The notes under the pieces were generated by a model. The model searched no databases, had not been told where the DNA came from, and worked only from the letters and a program-made list of their open reading frames with translations. 64,000 nt of DNA. Source: Acanthosepion esculentum (Eukaryota > Mollusca > Cephalopoda > Sepiida > Sepiidae). Of the stretch, positions 41,301 to 54,640 are shown piece after piece. Each line of letters starts with the position of its first letter. The stretch's first letter is position 1. The stretch is taken from contig OZ038485.1 in the NCBI GenBank assembly GCA_964036315.1, forward strand, positions 72,722,824 to 72,786,823. The letters run 5' to 3'. A program made the translations under genes and the position numbers.

Positions 41301-44300
41301 AATCAATTTTACAAACAACAGTGTTTAACGTTGAAAAACAAGCCAAAACAGCTTGCTTTTACACCTAAAATTCAATATTTTTCAAAACTTTGTAAAACTT
41401 AAAATTTGCAATATAACTTTGTGAAAACTGTTGAAACTTGTTGAAATGAATACTTTTCGATCGGTAACATATCGATTTTCAATAATTTTATTGGTTTTCT
41501 AAAGATTTCAATAAGTAAATCAATTTTACAAACAACCGTGTTTAAGGTTGAAAAACAAGCCAAAACAGCTTGCTTTTACACATAAAATTCAATATTTTTC
41601 AAAACTTTGTAAAACTTAAAATTTGCAATATAACTTTGTGAAAACTGTTGAAACTTGTTGAAATCAATTCTTTTCGATCGATAACATATCGATTTTCAAT
41701 AATTTTATTGGTTTTCTAAAGATTTCAATAAGTAAATCAATTTTACAAACAACAGTGTTTAACGTTGAAAAACAAGCCAAAACAGCTTGCTTTTACACCT
41801 AAAATTCAATATTTTTCAAAACTTTGTAAAACTTAAAATATGCAATATAACTTTGTGAAAACTGTTGAAACTTGTTGAAATCAATAGTTTTCGATCGATA
41901 ACATATCGATTTTCAATAATTTTATTGGTTTTCTAAAGATTTCAATAAGTAAATCAATTTTACACGCAACCGTGTTTAACGTTGAAAAACAAGCCAAAAC
42001 AGCTTGCTTTTGCACCTAAAATTCAATATTTTTCAAAACTTTGTAAAACTTAAAATTTGCAATATAACTTTGTGAAAACTGTTGAAACTTGTTGAAATCA
42101 ATACTTTTCGATCGATAACATATCGATTTTCAATAATTTTATTGGTTTTCTAAAGATTTCAATAAGTAAATCAATTTTACACGCAACCGTGTTTAACGTT
42201 GAAAAACAAGCCAAAATAGCTTGCTTTTACACCTAAAATTCAATATTTTTCAAAACTTTGTAAAACTTAAAATTTGCAATATAACTTTGTGAAAACTGTT
42301 GAAACTTGTTGAAATCAATTCTTTTCGATCGATAACATATCGATTTTCACTAATTTTATTGGTTTTCTAAAGATTTCAATAAGTAAATCAATTTTACACG
42401 CAACCGTGTTTAACGTTGAAAAACAAGCCAAAACAGCTTGCTTTTGCACCTAAAATTACATATTTTTCAAAACTTTGTAAAACTTAAAATTTGCAATATA
42501 ACTTTGTGAAAACTGTTGAAACTTGTTGAAATGAATACTTTTCGATCGGTAACATATCGATTTTCAATAATTTTATTGGTTTTCTAAAGATTTCAATAAG
42601 TAAATCAATTTTACAAACAACCGTGCTAAAGGTTGAAAAACAAGCCAAAACTGCTTGCTTTTACACCTAAAATTCAATATTTTTCAAAACTTTGTAAAAC
42701 TTAAAATTTGCAATACAACTTTGTGAAAACTGTTGAAACTTGTTGAAATGAATACTTTTCGATCGGTAACATATCGATTTTCAATAATTTTATTGGTTTT
42801 CTAAAGATTTCAATAAGTAAATCAATTTTACAAACAACCGTGCTAAAGGTTGAAAAACAAGCCAAAACTGTTTGCTTTTACACCTAAAATTCAATATTTT
42901 TCAAAATTTTGTAAAACTTAAAATTTGCAATATAACTTTGTGAAAACTGTTGAAACTTGTTGAAATCAATTCTTTTCGATCGATAACATATCGATTTTCA
43001 CTAATTTTATTGGTTTTCTAAAGATTTCAATAAGTAAATCAATTTTACACGCAACCGTGTTTAACGTTGAAAAACAAGCCAAAACAGCTTGCTTTTGCAC
43101 CTAAAATTACATATTTTTCAAAACTTTGTAAAACTTAAAATTTGCAATATAACTTTGTGAAAACTGTTGAAACTTGTTGAAATGAATACTTTTCGATCGG
43201 TAACATATCGATTTTCAATAATTTTATTGGTTTTCTAAAGATTTCAATAAGTAAATCAATTTTACAAACAACCGTGCTAAAGGTTGAAAAACAAGCCAAA
43301 ACTGCTTGCTTTTACACCTAAAATTCAATATTTTTCAAAACTTTGTAAAACTTAAAATTTGCAATACAACTTTGTGAAAACTGTTGAAACTTGTTGAAAT
43401 CAATACTTTTCGATCGATAACATATCGATTTTCAATAATTTTATTGGTTTTCTAAAGATTTCAATAAGTAAATCAATTTTACAAACAACAGTGTTTAACG
43501 TTGAAAAACAAGCCAAAACAGCTTGCTTTTACACCTAAAATTCAATATTTTTCAAAACTTTGTAAAACTTAAAATTTGCAATATAACTTTGTGAAAACTG
43601 TTGAAACTTGTTGAAATCAATAGTTTTCGATCGATAACATATCGATTTTCAATAATTTTATTGGTTTTCTAAAGATTTCAATAAGTAAATCAATTTTACA
43701 CGCAACCGTGTTTAACGTTGAAAAACAAGCCAAAACAGCTTGCTTTTGCACCTAAAATTCAATATTTTTCAAAACTTTGTAAAACTTAAAATTTGCAATA
43801 TAACTTTGTGAAAACTGTTGAACCTTGTTGAAATGAATACTTTTCGATCGGTAACATATCGATTTTCAATAATTTTATTGGTTTTCTAAAGATTTCAATA
43901 AGTAAATCAATTTTACAAACAACCGTGTTTAAGGGTGAAAAACAAGCCAAAACAGCTTGCTTTTACACATAAAATTCAATATTTTTCAAAACTTTGTAAA
44001 ACTTAAAATTTGCAATATAACTTTGTGAAAACTGTTGAAAATTGTTGAAATCAATTCTTTTCGATCGATAACATATCGATTTTCACTAATTTTATTGATT
44101 TTCTAAAGATTTCAATAAGTAAATCAATTTTACACGCAACCGTGTTTAACGTTGAAAAACAAGCCAAAACAGCTTGCTTTTGCACCTAAAATTCAATATT
44201 TTTCAAAACTTTGTAAAACTTAAAATTTGCAATATAACTTTGTGAAAACTGTTGAAACTTGTTGAAATGAATACTTTTCGATCGGTAACATATCGATTTT

Positions 44301-47300
44301 CAATAATTTTATTGGTTTTCTAAAGATTTCAATAAGTAAATCAATTTTACAAACAACCGTGCTAAAGGTTGAAAAACAAGCCAAAACTGCTTGCTTTTAC
44401 ACCTAAAATTCAATATTTTTCAAAATTTTGTAAAACTTAAAATTTGCAATATAACTTTGTGAAAACTGTTGAAACTTGTTGAAATCAATACTTTTCGATC
44501 GATAACATATCTATTTTCAATAATTTTATTGGTTTTCTAAAGATTTCAATAAGTAAATCAATTTTACAAACAACAGTGTTTAACGTTGAAAAACAAGCCA
44601 AAACAGCTTGCTTTTACACCTAAAATTCAATATTTTTCAAAACTTTGTAAAACTTAAAATTTGCAATATAACTTTGTGAAAACTGTTGAAACTTGTTGAA
44701 ATCAATAGTTTTCGATCGATAACATATCGATTTTCAATAATTTTATTGGTTTTCTAAAGATTTCAATAAGTAAATCAATTTTACACGCAACCGTGTTTAA
44801 CGTTGAAAAACAAGCCAAAACAGCTTGCTTTTGCACCTAAAATTCAATATTTTCCAAACTTTGTAAAACTTAAAATTTGCAATATAACTTTGTGAAAACT
44901 GTTGAAACTTGTTGAAATGAATACTTTTCGATCGGTAACATATCGATTTTCAATAATTTTATTGGTTTTCTAAAGATTTCAATAAGTAAATCAATTTTAC
45001 AAACAACCGTGTTTAAGGTTGAAAAACAAGCCAAAACAGCTTGCTTTTACACATAAAATTCAATATTTTTCAAAACTTTGTAAAACTTAAAATTTGCAAT
45101 ATAACTTTGTGAAAACTGTTGAAAATTGTTGAAATCAATAGTTTTCGATCGATAACATATCGATTTTCAATAATTTTATTGGTTTTCTAAAGATTTCAAT
45201 AAGTAAATCAATTTTACACGCAACCGTGTTTAACGTTGAAAAACAAGCCAAAACAGCTTGCTTTTACACCTAAAATTCAATATTTTTCAAAACTTTGTAA
45301 AACTTAAAATTTGCAATATAACTTTGTGAAAACTGTTGAAACTTGTTGAAATCAATAGTTTTCGATCGATAACATATAGATTTTCAATAATTTTATTGGT
45401 TTTCTAAAGATTTCAATAAGTAAATCAATTTTACAAACAACAGTGTTTAACGTTGAAAAACAAGCCAAAACAGCTTGCTTTTACACCTAAAATTCAATAT
45501 TTTTCAAAACTTTGTAAAACTTAAAATTTGCAATATAACTTTGTGAAAACTGTTGAAACTTGTTGAAATCAATACTTTTCGATCGATAACATATCGATTT
45601 TCAATAATTTTATTGGTTTTCTAAAGATTTCAATAAGTAAATCAATTTTACACGCAACCGTGTTTAACGTTGAAAAACAAGCCAAAATAGCTTGCTTTTA
45701 CACCTAAAATTCAATATTTTTCAAAACTTTGTAAAACTTAAAATTTGCAATATAACTTTGTGAAAACTGTTGAAACTTGTTGAAATCAATTCTTTTCGAT
45801 CGATAACATATCGATTTTCACTAATTTTATTGGTTTTCTAAAGATTTCAATAAGTAAATCAATTTTACACGCAACCGTGTTTAACGTTGAAAAACAAGCC
45901 AAAACAGCTTGCTTTTGCACCTAAAATTCAATATTTTTCAAAACTTTGTAAAACTTAAAATTTGCAATATAACTTTGTGAAAACTGTTGAAACTTGTTGA
46001 AATGAATACTTTTCGATCGGTAACATATCGATTTTCAATAATTTTATTGGTTTTCTAAAGATTTCAATAAGTAAATCAATTTTACAAACAACCGTGCTAA
46101 AGGTTGAAAAACAAGCCAAAACTGTTTGCTTTTACACCTAAAATTCAATATTTTTCAAAATTTTGTAAAACTTAAAATTTGCAATATAACTTTGTGAAAA
46201 CTGTTGAAACTTGTTGAAATCAATACTTTTCGATCGATAACATATCTATTTTCAATAATTTTATTGGTTTTCTAAAGATTTCAATAAGTAAATCAATTTT
46301 ACAAACAACAGTGTTTAACGTTGAAAAACAAGCCAAAACAGCTTGCTTTTACACCTAAAATTCAATATTTTTCAAAACTTTGTAAAACTTAAAATTTGCA
46401 ATATAACTTTGTGAAAACTGTTGAAACTTGTTGAAATCAATAGTTTTCGATCGATAACATATCGATTTTCAATAATTTTATTGGTTTTCTAAAGATTTCA
46501 ATAAGTAAATCAATTTTACACGCAACCGTGTTTAACGTTGAAAAACAAGCCAAAACAGCTTGCTTTTACACCTAAAATTCAATATTTTTCAAAACTTTGT
46601 AAAACTTAAAATTTGCAATATAACTTTGTGAAAACTGTTGAAACTTGTTGAAATCAATTCTTTTCGATCGATAACATATCGATTTTCACTAATTTTATTG
46701 GTTTTCTAAAGATTTCAATAAGTAAATCAATTTTACACGCAACCGTGTTTAACGTTGAAAAACAAGCCAAAACAGCTTGCTTTTGCACCTAAAATTACAT
46801 ATTTTTCAAAACTTTGTAAAACTTAAAATTTGCAATATAACTTTGTGAAAACTGTTGAAACTTGTTGAAATGAATACTTTTCGATCGGTAACATATCGAT
46901 TTTCAATAATTTTATTGGTTTTCTAAAGATTTCAATAAGTAAATCAATTTTACAAACAACCGTGCTAAAGGTTGAAAAACAAGCCAAAACTGCTTGCTTT
47001 TACACCTAAAATTCAATATTTTTCAAAACTTTGTAAAACTTAAAATTTGCAATACAACTTTGTGAAAACTGTTGAAACTTGTTGAAATCAATACTTTTCG
47101 ATCGATAACATATCGATTTTCAATAATTTTATTGGTTTTCTAAAGATTTCAATAAGTAAATCAATTTTACAAACAACAGTGTTTAACGTTGAAAAACAAG
47201 CCAAAACAGCTTGCTTTTACACCTAAAATTCAATATTTTTCAAAACTTTGTAAAACTTAAAATTTGCAATATAACTTTGTGAAAACTGTTGAAACTTGTT

Positions 47301-49070
47301 GAAATGAATACTTTTCGATCGGTAACATATCGATTTTCAATAATTTTATTGGTTTTCTAAAGATTTCAATAAGTAAATCAATTTTACACGCAACCGTGTT
47401 TAACGTTGAAAAACAAGCCAAAATAGCTTGCTTTTACACCTAAAATTCAATATTTTTCAAAACTTTGTAAAACTTAAAATTTGCAATATAACTTTGTGAA
47501 AACTGTTGAAACTTGTTGAAATCAATTCTTTTCGATCGATAACATATCGATTTTCACTAATTTTATTGGTTTTCTAAAGATTTCAATAAGTAAATCAATT
47601 TTACACGCAACCGTGTTTAACGTTGAAAAACAAGCCAAAACAGCTTGCTTTTGCACCTAAAATTCAATATTTTTCAAAACTTTGTAAAACTTAAAATTTG
47701 CAATATAACTTTGTGAAAACTGTTGAAACTTGTTGAAATGAATACTTTTCGATCGGTAACATATCGATTTTCAATAATTTTATTGGTTTTCTAAAGATTT
47801 CAATAAGTAAATCAATTTTACAAACAACCGTGCTAAAGGTTGAAAAACAAGCCAAAACTGTTTGCTTTTACACCTAAAATTCAATATTTTTCAAAATTTT
47901 GTAAAACTTAAAATTTGCAATATAACTTTGTGAAAACTGTTGAAACTTGTTGAAATCAATACTTTTCGATCGATAACATATCTATTTTCAATAATTTTAT
48001 TGGTTTTCTAAAGATTTCAATAAGTAAATCAATTTTACAAACAACAGTGTTTAACGTTGAAAAACAAGCCAAAACAGCTTGCTTTTACACCTAAAATTCA
48101 ATATTTTTCAAAACATTGTAAAACTTAAAATTTGCAATATAACTTTGTGAAAACTGTTGAAACTTGTTGAAATCAATAGTTTTCGATCGATAACATATCG
48201 ATTTTCAATAATTTTATTGGTTTTCTAAAGATTTCAATAAGTAAATCAATTTTACACGCAACCGTGTTTAACGTTGAAAAACAAGCCAAAACAGCTTGCT
48301 TTTACACCTAAAATTCAATATTTTTCAAAACTTTGTAAAACTTAAAATTTGCAATATAACTTTGTGAAAACTGTTGAAACTTGTTGAAATCAATAGTTTT
48401 CGATCGATAACATATAGATTTTCAATAATTTTATTGGTTTTCTAAAGATTTCAATAAGTAAATCAATTTTACAAACAACAGTGTTTAACGTTGAAAAACA
48501 AGCCAAAACAGCTTGCTTTTACACCTAAAATTCAATATTTTTCAAAACTTTGTAAAACTTAAAATTTGCAATATAACTTTGTGAAAACTGTTGAAACTTG
48601 TTGAAATCAATTCTTTTCGATCGATAACATATCGATTTTCACTAATTTTATTGGTTTTCTAAAGATTTCAATAAGTAAATCAATTTTACACGCAACCGTG
48701 TTTAACGTTGAAAAACAAGCCAAAACAGCTTGCTTTTGCACCTAAAATTACATATTTTTCAAAACTTTGTAAAACTTAAAATTTGCAATATAACTTTGTG
48801 AAAACTGTTGAAACTTGTTGAAATGAATACTTTTCGATCGGTAACATATCGATTTTCAATAATTTTATTGGTTTTCTAAAGATTTCAATAAGTAAATCAA
48901 TTTTACAAACAACCGTGCTAAAGGTTGAAAAACAAGCCAAAACTGCTTGCTTTTACACCTAAAATTCAATATTTTTCAAAACTTTGTAAAACTTAAAATT
49001 TGCAATACAACTTTGTGAAAACTGTTGAAACTTGTTGAAATCAATACTTTTCGATCGATAACATATCGAT
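41300..49070 (+). repeat. Mosaic domain with several interleaved repeat registers
   Basis: About 36 monomers rich in GCTAAAGG/AAAACTGC, TCAATTC/ACTAATTTT and TAAAATTACAT types. TAAAATTACAT starts at 42,451, 43,102, 46,790 and 48,743 (3, 17 and 9 monomers), then 50,045 (6). CCAAAATAGC starts at 42,211, 45,682, 47,418 and 49,805 (16, 8 and 11 monomers). AACATATAGATT starts at 45,371 and 48,409 (exactly 14x217). Private changes include GAACCTTG near 43,822, AAGGGTGAAA near 43,931, TTTTATTGATT near 44,092 and AATATTTTCCAAAC near 44,850. No single unit length explains it, which suggests overlapping exchange events. No gene was seen. Confidence 0.8.
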
Positions 49071-52000
49071 TTTCAATAATTTTATTGGTTTTCTAAAGAT
49101 TTCAATAAGTAAATCAATTTTACAAACAACAGTGTTTAACGTTGAAAAACAAGCCAAAACAGCTTGCTTTTACACCTAAAATTCAATATTTTTCAAAACT
49201 TTGTAAAACTTAAAATTTGCAATATAACTTTGTGAAAACTGTTGAAACTTGTTGAAATGAATACTTTTCGATCGGTAACATATCGATTTTCAATAATTTT
49301 ATTGGTTTTCTAAAGATTTCAATAAGTAAATCAATTTTACAAACAACCGTGCTAAAGGTTGAAAAACAAGCCAAAACTGCTTGCTTTTACACCTAAAATT
49401 CAATATTTTTCAAACTTTTGTAAAACTTAAAATTTGCAATATAACTTTGTGAAAACTGTTGAAACTTGTTGAAATCAATACTTTTCGATCGATAACATAT
49501 CTATTTTCAATAATTTTATTGGTTTTCTAAAGATTTCAATAAGTAAATCAATTTTACAAACAACAGTGTTTAACGTTGAAAAACAAGCCAAAACAGCTTG
49601 CTTTTACACCTAAAATTCAATATTTTTCAAAACTTTGTAAAACTTAAAATTTGCAATATAACTTTGTGAAAACTGTTGAAACTTGTTGAAATCAATACTT
49701 TTCGATCGATAACATATCGATTTTCAATAATTTTATTGGTTTTCTAAAGATTTCAATAAGTAAATCAATTTTACACGCAACCGTGTTTAACGTTGAAAAA
49801 CAAGCCAAAATAGCTTGCTTTTACACCTAAAATTCAATATTTTTCAAAACTTTGTAAAACTTAAAATTTGCAATATAACTTTGTGAAAACTGTTGAAACT
49901 TGTTGAAATCAATTCTTTTCGATCGATAACATATCGATTTTCACTAATTTTATTGGTTTTCTAAAGATTTCAATAAGTAAATCAATTTTACACGCAACCG
50001 TGTTTAACGTTGAAAAACAAGCCAAAACAGCTTGCTTTTGCACCTAAAATTACATATTTTTCAAAACTTTGTAAAACTTAAAATTTGCAATATAACTTTG
50101 TGAAAACTGTTGAAACTTGTTGAAATGAATACTTTTCGATCGGTAACATATCGATTTTCAATAATTTTATTGGTTTTCTAAAGATTTCAATAAGTAAATC
50201 AATTTTACAAACAACCGTGCTAAAGGTTGAAAAACAAGCCAAAACTGCTTGCTTTTACACCTAAAATTCAATATTTTTCAAAACTTTGTAAAACTTAAAA
50301 TTTGCAATACAACTTTGTGAAAACTGTTGAAACTTGTTGAAATCAATACTTTTCGATCGATAACATATCGATTTTCAATAATTTTATTGGTTTTCTAAAG
50401 ATTTCAATAAGTAAATCAATTTTACAAACAACAGTGTTTAACGTTGAAAAACAAGCCAAAACAGCTTGCTTTTACACCTAAAATTCAATATTTTTCAAAA
50501 CTTTGTAAAACTTAAAATTTGCAATATAACTTTGTGAAAACTGTTGAAACTTGTTGAAATCAATAGTTTTCGATCGATAACATATCGATTTTCAATAATT
50601 TTATTGGTTTTCTAAAGATTTCAATAAGTAAATCAATTTTACACGCAACCGTGTTTAACGTTGAAAAACAAGCCAAAACAGCTTGCTTTTGCACCTAAAA
50701 TTCAATATTTTTAAAAACTTTGTAAAACTTAAAATTTGCAATATAACTTTGTGAAAACTGTTGAAACTTGTTGAAATGAATACTTTTCGATCGGTAACAT
50801 ATCGATTTTCAATAATTTTATTGGTTTTCTAAAGATTTCAATAAGTAAATCAATTTTACAAACAACCGTGCTAAAGGTTGAAAAACAAGCCAAAACTGCT
50901 TGCTTTTACACCTAAAATTCAATATTTTTCAAACTTTTGTAAAACTTAAAATTTGCAATATAACTTTGTGAAAACTGTTGAAACTTGTTGAAATCAATAC
51001 TTTTCGATCGATAACATATCTATTTTCAATAATTTTATTGGTTTTCTAAAGATTTCAATAAGTAAATCAATTTTACAAACAACAGTGTTTAACGTTGAAA
51101 AACAAGCCAAAACAGCTTGCTTTTACACCTAAAATTCAATATTTTTCAAAACTTTGTAAAACTTAAAATTTGCAATATAACTTTGTGAAAACTGTTGAAA
51201 CATGTTGAAATGAATACTTTTCGATCGGTAACATATCGATTTTCAATAATTTTATTGGTTTTCTAAAGATTTCAATAAGTAAATCAATTTTACAAACAAC
51301 CGTGTTTAACGTTGAAAAACAAGCCAAAACAGCTTGCTTTTGCACCTAAAATTCAATATTTTCCAAACTTTGTAAAACTTAAAATTTGCAATATAACTTT
51401 GTGAAAACTGTTGAAACTTGTTGAAATGAATACTTTTCGATCGGTAACATATCGATTTTCAATAATTTTATTGGTTTTCTAAAGATTTCAATAAGTAAAT
51501 CAATTTTACAAACAACCGTGTTTAAGGTTGAAAAACAAGCCAAAACAGCTTGCTTTTACACATAAAATTCAATATTTTTCAAAACTTTGTAAAACTTAAA
51601 ATTTGCAATATAACTTTGTGAAAACTGTTGAAAATTGTTGAAATCAATAGTTTTCGATCGATAACATATCGATTTTCAATAATTTTATTGGTTTTCTAAA
51701 GATTTCAATAAGTAAATCAATTTTACAAACAACCGTGTTTAAGGTTGAAAAACAAGCCAAAACAGCTTGCTTTTACACATAAAATTCAATATTTTTCAAA
51801 ACTTTGTAAAACTTAAAATTTGCAATACAACTTTGTGAAAACTGTTGAAACTTGTTGAAATGAATACTTTTCGATCGGTAACATATCGATTTTCAATAAT
51901 TTTATTGGTTTTCTAAAGATTTCAATAAGTAAATCAATTTTACAAACAACAGTGTTTAACGTTGAAAAACAAGCCAAAACAGCTTGCTTTTACACCTAAA

Positions 52001-54640
52001 ATTCAATATTTTTCAAAACTTTGTAAAACTTAAAATTTGCAATATAACTTTGTGAAAACTGTTGAAACTTGTTGAAATGAATACTTTTCGATCGGTAACA
52101 TATCGATTTTCAATAATTTTATTGGTTTTCTAAAGATTTCAATAAGTAAATCAATTTTACAAACAACCGTGCTAAAGGTTGAAAAACAAGCCAAAACTGC
52201 TTGCTTTTACACCTAAAATTCAATATTTTTCAAACTTTTGTAAAACTTAAAATTTGCAATATAACTTTGTGAAAACTGTTGAAACTTGTTGAAATCAATA
52301 CTTTTCGATCGATAACATATCTATTTTCAATAATTTTATTGGTTTTCTAAAGATTTCAATAAGTAAATCAATTTTACAAACAACAGTGTTTAACGTTGAA
52401 AAACAAGCCAAAACAGCTTGCTTTTACACCTAAAATTCAATATTTTTCAAAACTTTGTAAAACTTAAAATTTGCAATATAACTTTGTGAAAACTGTTGAA
52501 ACTTGTTGAAATCAATACTTTTCGATCGATAACATATCGATTTTCAATAATTTTATTGGTTTTCTAAAGATTTCAATAAGTAAATCAATTTTACACGCAA
52601 CCGTGTTTAACGTTGAAAAACAAGCCAAAATAGCTTGCTTTTACACCTAAAATTCAATATTTTTCAAAACTTTGTAAAACTTAAAATTTGCAATATAACT
52701 TTGTGAAAACTGTTGAAACTTGTTGAAATCAATTCTTTTCGATCGATAACATATCGATTTTCACTAATTTTATTGGTTTTCTAAAGATTTCAATAAGTAA
52801 ATCAATTTTACACGCAACCGTGTTTAACGTTGAAAAACAAGCCAAAACAGCTTGCTTTTGCACCTAAAATTACATATTTTTCAAAACTTTGTAAAACTTA
52901 AAATTTGCAATATAACTTTGTGAAAACTGTTGAAACTTGTTGAAATGAATACTTTTCGATCGGTAACATATCGATTTTCAATAATTTTATTGGTTTTCTA
53001 AAGATTTCAATAAGTAAATCAATTTTACAAACAACCGTGCTAAAGGTTGAAAAACAAGCCAAAACTGCTTGCTTTTACACCTAAAATTCAATATTTTTCA
53101 AAACTTTGTAAAACTTAAAATTTGCAATACAACTTTGTGAAAACTGTTGAAACTTGTTGAAATCAATACTTTTCGATCGATAACATATCGATTTTCAATA
53201 ATTTTATTGGTTTTCTAAAGATTTCAATAAGTAAATCAATTTTACAAACAACAGTGTTTAACGTTGAAAAACAAGCCAAAACAGCTTGCTTTTACACCTA
53301 AAATTCAATATTTTTCAAAACTTTGTAAAACTTAAAATTTGCAATATAACTTTGTGAAAACTGTTGAAACTTGTTGAAATCAATAGTTTTCGATCGATAA
53401 CATATCGATTTTCAATAATTTTATTGGTTTTCTAAAGATTTCAATAAGTAAATCAATTTTACACGCAACCGTGTTTAACGTTGAAAAACAAGCCAAAACA
53501 GCTTGCTTTTGCACCTAAAATTCAATATTTTTAAAAACTTTGTAAAACTTAAAATTTGCAATATAACTTTGTGAAAACTGTTGAAACTTGTTGAAATGAA
53601 TACTTTTCGATCGGTAACATATCGATTTTCAATAATTTTATTGGTTTTCTAAAGATTTCAATAAGTAAATCAATTTTACAAACAACCGTGCTAAAGGTTG
53701 AAAAACAAGCCAAAACTGCTTGCTTTTACACCTAAAATTCAATATTTTTCAAACTTTTGTAAAACTTAAAATTTGCAATATAACTTTGTGAAAACTGTTG
53801 AAACTTGTTGAAATCAATACTTTTCGATCGATAACATATCTATTTTCAATAATTTTATTGGTTTTCTAAAGATTTCAATAAGTAAATCAATTTTACAAAC
53901 AACAGTGTTTAACGTTGAAAAACAAGCCAAAACAGCTTGCTTTTACACCTAAAATTCAATATTTTTCAAAACTTTGTAAAACTTAAAATTTGCAATATAA
54001 CTTTGTGAAAACTGTTGAAACATGTTGAAATGAATACTTTTCGATCGGTAACATATCGATTTTCAATAATTTTATTGGTTTTCTAAAGATTTCAATAAGT
54101 AAATCAATTTTACAAACAACCGTGTTTAACGTTGAAAAACAAGCCAAAACAGCTTGCTTTTGCACCTAAAATTCAATATTTTCCAAACTTTGTAAAACTT
54201 AAAATTTGCAATATAACTTTGTGAAAACTGTTGAAACTTGTTGAAATGAATACTTTTCGATCGGTAACATATCGATTTTCAATAATTTTATTGGTTTTCT
54301 AAAGATTTCAATAAGTAAATCAATTTTACAAACAACCGTGTTTAAGGTTGAAAAACAAGCCAAAACAGCTTGCTTTTACACATAAAATTCAATATTTTTC
54401 AAAACTTTGTAAAACTTAAAATTTGCAATATAACTTTGTGAAAACTGTTGAAAATTGTTGAAATCAATAGTTTTCGATCGATAACATATCGATTTTCAAT
54501 AATTTTATTGGTTTTCTAAAGATTTCAATAAGTAAATCAATTTTACAAACAACCGTGTTTAAGGTTGAAAAACAAGCCAAAACAGCTTGCTTTTACACAT
54601 AAAATTCAATATTTTTCAAAACTTTGTAAAACTTAAAATT
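49070..54640 (+). repeat. 2,820-bp (13-monomer) tandem duplication, different composition from the core
   Basis: Two units, about 49,070-51,820 and 51,890-54,640, agree line by line at an offset of 2,820 bp. Shared variants include TTTTCAAACTTTTG (about 49,410 and 52,230), TAAAATTACAT (50,045 and 52,865), CCAAAATAGC (49,805 and 52,625), ATTTTTAAAAAC (50,705 and 53,525), AACATGTTG (51,199 and 54,019) and ATTTTCCAAAC (51,357 and 54,177). I saw no internal difference. On the left GTGCTAAAGG faces GTGTTTAAGG, and TCAATAC/CGATAAC faces TGAATAC/CGGTAAC (49,040 against 51,860). On the right GCAATACAAC faces GCAATATAAC. The length is one base off the other 13-monomer unit, but monomer order and types differ. 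Confidence 0.9.
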
